From: CAYNWK01 sp964400875
Lineage (GTDB): Bacteria; Chloroflexota; Anaerolineae; Anaerolineales; UBA4823
Length of the DNA: 17,965 nt
Assembly (NCBI GenBank): GCA_964400875.1
Contig: CAYNWK010000086.1
Span: 1 to 17,965, forward strand
Direction: 5' to 3'
Of the stretch, positions 13,794 through 17,965 are shown piece by piece. The notes under the pieces were generated by a model. It was given only the letters and a program-made list of their open reading frames with translations. It searched no databases and had not been told where the DNA came from. The first letter of the stretch is position 1; each line of letters begins with the position of its first letter. The translations under genes and the position numbers were made by a program.

Positions 13794-13830
13794 CCTCTCC
13801 CGGCGACACTTCGTTTCGTGAGGGGGAGAG
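13794..13830. repeat. Weak CTCTCCC/GGGAGAG stem between operon segments
   Basis: A 7-bp inverted pair, CTCTCCC and GGGAGAG, around a loop of about 20 nt in the 168-bp gap between the ligase and the next hydrolase. There is no T-run. It may separate the transcripts or be a degenerate intergenic repeat. A TTGACA at 13841 lacks a matching -10 at 16-18 bp, so no promoter is called. Confidence 0.25.
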
Positions 13831-13926
13831 TAATGTGATCTTGACAGAAGGAGCTGCTTTCCCGGCGAACAATACATTGCCTGTAGGAAGCCGTTTAAAT
13901 AAACAGTTCAAACCAAGGAGCAAACC

Positions 13927-14985
13927 ATGGCAAGCGTACCCACTTTAGCGGGGATCAGCTCGCAGATGATCCCCACCGAACGCCTCAAGATCCACGTCCT
14001 GCTGAGCGGCCCCGAGGAGGGAGTCCCGGTGGTCTTCGTCCACGGGAACTTCTCCGCGGCGACCTACTGGGAGGAGTTGATGCTGAAGATGCCGGAGGAG
14101 TACCGCTGCATCGCCCCCGACCTGCGCGGCTTCGGCGATACCGAAGACCTATTGATTGACGCCACGCGCGGCGCACGGGATTGGTCGGAGGACCTCAAAG
14201 CGCTCTCCGACCACGTTGGCGACCGCCCGGCCCACCTGGTCGGCTGGTCGCTGGGCTCCGCGCCCGTGCTCCAATTCGTGCAGGACTACCCGGAGCTGGT
14301 CTCTTCGATAACCTTCATCAGCCCGGTCAGCCCGTACGGCTTCGGAGGGACCAAGGGCCTGGACGGAACGCCCAACTACGCCGATTTCGCCGGCTCGGGC
14401 GGCGGCACGGTCAACCCCGAGTTCGCCCGCCGCGCCAGCGAGGGCGACCGCAGCGCCGAGGATCCCAACTCGCCGCGCAACGTGATCAGCGCTTTTTATT
14501 ACAAGGCGCCTTTCCAGGCCGGGCGGGAGGAGGCTTTCCTCGACGCCGCCTTGCTGGAAAAGACCGGCGAGGACCGCTACCCAGGCGACATGACCCCTTC
14601 CGAGAACTGGCCCAACGTCGCGCCTGGGGTCTGGGGCCCGATCAACGCCACGTCCCCCAAGTATTTCGATGGCTCGGGCGTCATCGATCTGGAAAACAAG
14701 CCGCCGGTCTTGTGGATCCGCGGCGATTCGGACCAGATCGTTTCGGATACCTCGATGTTCGATTTCGGCACGCTGGGGCAGATGGATTTGGTTCCGGGCT
14801 GGCCTGGGGAGGAGGTCTTCCCGCCCCAGCCGATGGTCTCGCAGACCCGCGCCGTGCTCGAAGCCTATAAGGCCAACGATGGAGATTACCGGGAGGTGGT
14901 CATCCCCGACACGGCCCACAGCCCGCACATCGAGAAGCCGGAGGATGTGCTGGAAATCTTGGTGGGGTTCCTCAGGTCGGCCTGA
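13927..14985 (+). CDS. Alpha/beta hydrolase with large cap insertion
   Basis: The 352-residue cytoplasmic hydrolase has VVFVHGNFSAATYWEE (35-50) with the oxyanion HG, DLRGFGDTE (65-73), the nucleophile elbow GWSLGS with Ser108, and WIRGDSDQIVSD with candidate acid Asp267 or Asp269. DTAHSPHIEKPED supplies the catalytic His (331 or 334). A long insertion between the core strands (about 137-255, rich in Gly, Pro and Asn) forms a big cap, which makes the protein longer than the usual 270-300 residues. ATG 13927 is preceded by AAGGAG at 13915-13920. It is 168 bp from the ligase gene and 17 bp before the NTF2-like gene. Substrate unknown; ester or C-C hydrolysis is possible. Confidence 0.85.
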   Translation: MASVPTLAGISSQMIPTERLKIHVLLSGPEEGVPVVFVHGNFSAATYWEELMLKMPEEYRCIAPDLRGFGDTEDLLIDATRGARDWSEDLKALSDHVGDRPAHLVGWSLGSAPVLQFVQDYPELVSSITFISPVSPYGFGGTKGLDGTPNYADFAGSGGGTVNPEFARRASEGDRSAEDPNSPRNVISAFYYKAPFQAGREEAFLDAALLEKTGEDRYPGDMTPSENWPNVAPGVWGPINATSPKYFDGSGVIDLENKPPVLWIRGDSDQIVSDTSMFDFGTLGQMDLVPGWPGEEVFPPQPMVSQTRAVLEAYKANDGDYREVVIPDTAHSPHIEKPEDVLEILVGFLRSA

Positions 14986-15002
14986 GGAAATGTAGAGGCG
15001 GA

Positions 15003-15407
15003 ATGGGTTCCAGTGAAGCGATAGAATCGCAAGTCCGAGGTGCGCTCGAGCGGTTCAACGAGCTAGTCTCGACGCGCAGCCCCCAGGTGCTCGCCGAGTT
15101 CACGCCCGGGGAGGATGTCCTGCTGATCGGTTCCGAGGCCGGCGAGGCGGCGAAGGGCAGCCAGGAGATTACGGAGTTCTTTGCGCGTATCTACGCGCGC
15201 GACGCGACTTTCTCGTGGGAATGGGACCGCATCGAGGCGGCGCAGGCCGGCGGCCTGGCTTGGTTTTTCGCCGAGGGCCGGGTGGTCGTCGCGACCGCGC
15301 AGGAGCAGCGCAAGTCACCCTATCGCGTTAGCGGGGTGCTGGAGCGCCGCGGCGAGCGGTGGCTCTGGCGGCAGTATCACGGCTCCGAAACCGTGACCGA
15401 CGAGTGA
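15003..15407 (+). CDS. NTF2/SnoaL-like small protein
   Basis: The 134-residue product fits the NTF2-like (SnoaL, DUF4440 type) alpha+beta barrel: an N-terminal helix carrying ALERFNELVSTRS, a strand with DVLLIGSEAGEAAKG, EITEFFARIYARDATFSWEWD, a long beta-hairpin (LAWFFAEGRVVVA) and the terminal strands YRVSGVLERRGERWLWRQYHGSE. Proteins of this fold are isomerases, cyclases, hydrolases or binding proteins. ATG 15003 is preceded by a purine-rich GAGGCGGA and lies 17 bp after the hydrolase gene, so the two probably share a transcript. A role in the same pathway as the hydrolase is inferred from location only. Confidence 0.8.
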   Translation: MGSSEAIESQVRGALERFNELVSTRSPQVLAEFTPGEDVLLIGSEAGEAAKGSQEITEFFARIYARDATFSWEWDRIEAAQAGGLAWFFAEGRVVVATAQEQRKSPYRVSGVLERRGERWLWRQYHGSETVTDE

Positions 15408-15443
15408 GCCCTTGGCCGTATAGCGAGAAGCCGGCTTTTAACA

Positions 15444-15474
15444 GGTGCAACGCACTTCCGAAGTGCGTTGCACC
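15444..15474. repeat. 31-bp perfect palindrome between convergent genes
   Basis: GGTGCAACGCACTTC and its exact complement flank a single C. With one bulge the stem extends into TTAAC/GTTAA. It sits in the 78-bp gap between the stops of the plus gene (15407) and the minus gene (15486), the position for a bidirectional transcript end. No T-run is present. The core AAGTGCGTT resembles AAGTGCGTAA of the leader elements at 600-689 and 3517-3611, though that may be chance. Confidence 0.6.
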
Positions 15475-15485
15475 GTTAACTTGGG

Positions 15486-16685
15486 TTAGTTGAGACCCCA
15501 ATCCAGCACAATCTCTTTCATGACCAGATAGGGCAACCTGTAGAAGAAGTCATAATCCTGGAAATATCCATAGGTGCCTTTGTTTTCACCCAACCAGGCC
15601 CAGGGCTGGGAGGGATCGTCGCGCTGCTCCCAGGGCACCCCGTGATAAGAACTTTCCCCCGGGATCCGCTCGCGAGCCAGATCGACAGCGCTGCGGAGGA
15701 CACACCACTGGTCAACGCCCGCCTCGACCGCGGCGTGGATGGCGCTGTAGTCTTCCATATCTACGGCAACGAATTGGGGATCGATGATCCCTTCAATGCT
15801 CGCCAGGATTTGTGAGCGGGTCTCCAGCTGAGTGAGATACAGGTCGCTGGTCACAAACGGGCCGGTTGAGGTCCAGCCAACCCGAACCTGCGATTGATAA
15901 ACCTCCCAAGGCTCGTCGTAGAAGAAGCTGAGGTAATCCGCTACCTCCTGGTTGACGTACGGCAGCCCGACCTCCCCGGCGCTCTGGAGGACTTTCCCCA
16001 TAAATGACGCCTCCGGAGTCAAGACAAGCCTGCCTTCGCTGAGGTTATCCCCGATCACCGGCTCCCCAAAATAGTAAGACCAGAACGTACCGATGACCAC
16101 ATCACCCGACGGCGTTTGGAGGGGCGCGACGTTGCCGTGCCCGCTGCCGGGAACGACCCCGGTGGCGACGAGGACATCTCCAATATTTACCCCGTGTCCG
16201 GCGCCGCCAATGCCCTGATAACAGAAGCGCTGCACGTTGAAGTTATCGACGGCGAGGGTTACCCCAATCGCCGGGTTGTCCATGCTGCCGCCGGTGGCAA
16301 AGGCAACCACGGGCACGCCAACCCAGCGGGCATAGTGATAGTACCGGCCCAGGATGCGGTAAACCCGATCGTCGGTTAACTCCGGCAGGACGAATTTGAG
16401 CTCGGTTTCGCTGGGCGCAGATACGGCAAAGACCGGTTCATCCGGCAGCTGCGCCTGTACGGGCAGGTAGAGCCACTGTCCGGGGGTAAGCGGCCCGGCA
16501 TTGTCCAGCTGCGGGTTCTCGCGAAGCAACTGCCCTACGCTAACGTGGTGGTACTGGGCAAGGCGGGCCAGGGTGTCCCCTTGCCGGGTGAGTACAGAGA
16601 CCGGAATTCTTGCTGAGGCCGGGAAGACCCAAACTGCGGACAATGCCACCGCCAAGGCCAAAGAAAACAGTCTAATCCTCTTCAT
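15486..16685 (-). CDS. Secreted LysM protein with nucleoside-phosphorylase-like domain
   Basis: The 399-residue product starts with a signal peptide (1-25, cleavage after ASA). A LysM domain follows (about 30-75: LTRQGDTLARLAQYHHVSVGQ... ending PGQWLYLPV), which binds peptidoglycan or chitin-type glycans. After a short linker comes a domain of the nucleoside phosphorylase superfamily (about 96-399): VPVVAFATGGSMDNPAIG, YQGIGGAG (156-163), VNIGDVLVATG (166-176), FVAVDMEDYSAIHAAVEAG (305-323) and VLRSAVDLARE (329-339). Met310-Glu311 and Asp335 are at the places of the nucleoside-binding Met-Glu and catalytic Asp of MTA/SAH nucleosidase-like enzymes. The C-terminal tail (VMKEIVLDWGLN) is reminiscent of purine nucleoside permease (NUP) family ends. 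Start ATG 16685 is supported by AAGGAG; an in-frame GTG at 16763 would spoil the signal peptide. A long leader precedes it. Confidence 0.78.
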   Translation of the reverse strand: MKRIRLFSLALAVALSAVWVFPASARIPVSVLTRQGDTLARLAQYHHVSVGQLLRENPQLDNAGPLTPGQWLYLPVQAQLPDEPVFAVSAPSETELKFVLPELTDDRVYRILGRYYHYARWVGVPVVAFATGGSMDNPAIGVTLAVDNFNVQRFCYQGIGGAGHGVNIGDVLVATGVVPGSGHGNVAPLQTPSGDVVIGTFWSYYFGEPVIGDNLSEGRLVLTPEASFMGKVLQSAGEVGLPYVNQEVADYLSFFYDEPWEVYQSQVRVGWTSTGPFVTSDLYLTQLETRSQILASIEGIIDPQFVAVDMEDYSAIHAAVEAGVDQWCVLRSAVDLARERIPGESSYHGVPWEQRDDPSQPWAWLGENKGTYGYFQDYDFFYRLPYLVMKEIVLDWGLN

Positions 16686-16927
16686 TGAGATGATCTCCTT
16701 CGGTGTGAGCTTGATCCCCAGACGATTACGAATCGATGTAGCCGTGTTTTTTAATCCGATCACCTCCTCTCACTGCATGTGTGCAGGAAGGTCTTACCCG
16801 CTTGGGACGAGCATAAGGCGACCTCACAGCCGATACCGTTATTGTCCGACCCAAACCAGTAAACAACGGGCCGGTCAACGCAAGCGTTTCCCCCTTGGAG
16901 CGCGCCAAGGGGGCGTCGCTCTCGTGT
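16686..16927 (-). other. Long structured 5' leader of the LysM gene
   Basis: About 240 nt separate the promoter from ATG 16685. In transcript order it holds a 9-bp stem with 6-nt loop (16890-16913), a possible AGGTC/GACCT stem enclosing CCC/GGG, a CTGCA/TGCAG hairpin (16773-16786), a perfect 12-nt ribosome binding sequence (16758-16769) with no normal start codon, and then the gene's own AAGGAG. An ATT-initiated nine-codon frame (16755-16726) would follow the strong site. It does not match a riboswitch I can name. No other gene is visible in 16686-16993. Confidence 0.4.
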
Positions 16928-16933
16928 GTACAC

Positions 16934-16962
16934 AATATACAATACATAAATTCGAAAGGCAA
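16934..16962 (-). promoter_or_regulatory. Sigma70-type promoter for the LysM gene
   Basis: On the minus strand TTGCCT (16962-16957) and TATATT (16939-16934) are spaced by exactly 17 bp, four and five matches to consensus. The region is AT-rich against a GC-rich background. Transcription would start near 16927. Confidence 0.6.
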
Positions 16963-16993
16963 GGAACTGGTGGTTAAAAAGTGCCTGCACTTT

Positions 16994-17341
16994 TCAGCGT
17001 TGCGACGGCGAGGCAAGCGCGGCCCAGACGCCGAGGACGAAGACGATCAGGCCAACGACGACATCGTTCCACAGCCCAGGGGAGTTGGCGGGAGGGCCGA
17101 ATATAAAGGCCGCTATGATCAGCCAAACACCCGCGGCGGCGGCGATCCAATCCATTGTTTTGGCAGCCCCGGCGTTGCGCGTCCGCGCAGCCCAGGCGCC
17201 CAGGATCATCAGGACCAGGCCGGCGATGATGTGGTTCCACAGGAAGACCGGGAGGCGGCCAAAGCCAGGAACGAAGACGGCAGCAATATCCCCAAACTCC
17301 CAAAGCCCGCACAGCGCGATGATCCAGTTTAGAATTTTCAT
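16994..17341 (-). CDS. SPW-repeat membrane protein
   Basis: The 115-residue product has four hydrophobic segments arranged as two similar halves. Each half carries the SPW-repeat pattern: LWNHIIAGLVLMILGAWAA (about 33-52) and SPGLWNDVVVGLIVFVLGVWAA (about 87-108). SPW proteins are small integral membrane proteins of unknown function found in many bacteria. ATG 17341 is preceded by AAAGGA, giving a confident start. It is followed by a short AAAAGTGC/GCACTTTT inverted repeat (16977-16994) and then by the promoter of the LysM gene, so the two minus-strand genes are probably separate units. Confidence 0.83.
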   Translation of the reverse strand: MKILNWIIALCGLWEFGDIAAVFVPGFGRLPVFLWNHIIAGLVLMILGAWAARTRNAGAAKTMDWIAAAAGVWLIIAAFIFGPPANSPGLWNDVVVGLIVFVLGVWAALASPSQR

Positions 17342-17360
17342 CCTATCCTTTCCACGACGC

Positions 17361-17456
17361 TCACTCCATCAATTGGTTGAAGAACTCAAGACCCCGAGGT
17401 TGGAGCAGTCTCGCCATGATGAGATACTGGAAGTCATCCTGGCGAGTATCCGTTAA
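17361..17456 (+). pseudogene. Possible C-terminal gene remnant
   Basis: A frame running to TAA at 17454-17456 encodes a highly charged, helical-looking end (SLHQLVEELKTPRLEQ, then SRHDEILEVILASIR). No start codon with a ribosome binding site is present, and its upstream continuation would run through the SPW gene on the other strand. It looks like the tail of a truncated gene but may be chance. The rest of 17342-17603 contains only a weak promoter-like pair, TTGCAT (17528) and TTTAAT (17550), ahead of the next gene. Confidence 0.22.
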
Positions 17457-17603
17457 AATTAGAATGGTGTGTAACCGTAACTATACCGCAATGCTGCTTG
17501 ATAGGCGTTCGTTAGGCGGCCCAGGCCTTGCATTTTGCCCAGGGCGCCGTTTAATTGAATTGGTTCACTTTTCGCCCTTAAAATCCATCCAGCGGAGGCC
17601 AAC

Positions 17604-17965
17604 ATGAAGAGCAAACGCTCATTTCCACTCGTCCTCCTGATGATCCTCTCGCTTGAGAAATTCATCCAACACATGTACGTCACTTATGCTTTCCTGGTGG
17701 ATCTTGGTGGTATCCGGCAATTTGTTACTCTCGATTATCGGCTCTTCATGATCTCAGGTTTCTTGGTCGGGATCTTGTTCTTGGTTAGCTTTATGCTCAT
17801 GATTCGTCGCAATCGGCTAAGCTTGAATCTGTTGCTAGGGCTTGCGCTGTTCGATTTTGTTGGTGAGTTTGTTGCCCAAGGAACACTATTCATTGATATT
17901 CCTGTCTCGTTTGTTGTGGCATCCGTGATCATCCTTGTGTTGCTCGTGACCAGGAATAGCCTCGT
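17604..17965 (+). CDS. Membrane protein, 3' end beyond the window
   Basis: A reading frame from ATG 17604 is open to the window edge (120 full codons). GGAGG at 17594-17598 lies 5 nt before the start. The product begins MKSKRSFPLVLLMILSLEKF and has hydrophobic segments at about 8-35, 46-68 and 99-116, with a basic RRNRLS loop at 68-73, a pattern of a multi-pass membrane protein. Function not recognised. The DNA is noticeably richer in A+T than the flanking genes, which may point to recent acquisition or a different gene class. Its C-terminus and true length are unknown. Confidence 0.65.
   Translation, partial: MKSKRSFPLVLLMILSLEKFIQHMYVTYAFLVDLGGIRQFVTLDYRLFMISGFLVGILFLVSFMLMIRRNRLSLNLLLGLALFDFVGEFVAQGTLFIDIPVSFVVASVIILVLLVTRNSL

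Noticed and set aside
13841..13880. TTGACA as a -35 for the gene at 13927
   Set aside because: No -10-like hexamer at 16-18 bp spacing; nearest candidates are at 21 bp or more.
12622..13923. 433-residue open frame antisense to the acyl-CoA synthetase
   Set aside because: It lies opposite a gene with all ANL core motifs and a perfect ribosome site. Its His/Val/Gln-rich translation shows no domain, as expected from antisense of GC-rich coding DNA.
16758..16770. GATCACCTCCTC resembling the 3' end of 16S rRNA
   Set aside because: No helix 45 or other 16S sequence upstream. It is better read as a strong ribosome binding sequence on the minus strand.
16686..16927. c-di-AMP (ydaO-type) riboswitch in the LysM leader
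   Set aside because: Such riboswitches often precede LysM genes, but I could not line up the conserved GGGG(A)ACC and CCGACAGCUAAC blocks with confidence. An Rfam search would settle it.
16977..16994. AAAAGTGC/GCACTTTT inverted repeat as an intrinsic terminator for the SPW gene
   Set aside because: The loop is 2 nt and the stem is AT-rich and overlaps the stop codon; too weak to call.
3601..17481. General enrichment of CGTAAC sites (also at 4636 and 17476)
   Set aside because: The total number of 6-mer hits on both strands is about what is expected by chance in 18 kb; only the two 21-bp tandem copies and the leader arms are distinctive.

Overview
This roughly 18 kb, GC-rich window looks like chromosomal DNA of a Chloroflexota (Anaerolineae-like) bacterium. 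The best lineage clue is the pair of multi-pass membrane proteins at 5434-7918, whose C-terminal module (DID-[LV]II-x-RTLVYSALT ... RRFYRxRYDAER) is, from family knowledge, typical of Chloroflexi sensor proteins. A Ser/Thr/Pro-linked lipoprotein, SPW-repeat and beta-propeller proteins also fit. No rRNA, tRNA, complete mobile element or CRISPR array was seen. The taxonomic call is inference.

Layout. (1) 1-571: palindromes and a small glycine/tyrosine-rich membrane protein on the minus strand. (2) 897-2517: a coupled pair encoding an exported intradiol-dioxygenase-like lipoprotein and an exported lysyl-oxidase homologue that keeps all copper and cofactor-forming residues. (3) 2514-3377 minus: a PhnP-like metallo-beta-lactamase-fold hydrolase with an unusual metal motif. 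(4) 3444-3632: a dense divergent control region. (5) 3633-5229: a cytoplasmic beta-propeller protein coupled to a six-helix membrane protein. (6) 5434-7918: two related membrane sensor-like proteins without kinase domains. (7) 7947-8903 minus: an EamA-type transporter. (8) 9237-10246 minus: a permease split into two overlapping half-genes. (9) 10500-15407: an apparent catabolic cluster of SDR dehydrogenase, alpha/beta hydrolase, acyl-CoA synthetase, second alpha/beta hydrolase and NTF2-like protein. (10) 15486-16685 minus: a secreted LysM protein fused to a nucleoside-phosphorylase-like domain, with a long structured leader. (11) 16994-17341 minus: an SPW-repeat membrane protein. (12) 17604 onward: a membrane protein cut by the window edge.

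The most unusual material is regulatory. Two promoters (before 3633 and 5434) carry the same 21-bp tandem repeat, two CGTAACGCT copies spaced by TTC, each exactly 18 bp before a T-A-x-A-C-T -10 element. Two leader regions (600-689 and 3517-3611) share a 90-95 bp inverted-repeat element with TGCGTAA[CG]TCC ends that sits between promoter and ribosome binding site. Together they suggest a small local regulon tying the beta-propeller/membrane pair, the sensor-like proteins and possibly the MBL hydrolase together. Several promoters share an extended -10 (TGnTATAAT-like), consistent with a normal housekeeping sigma factor.
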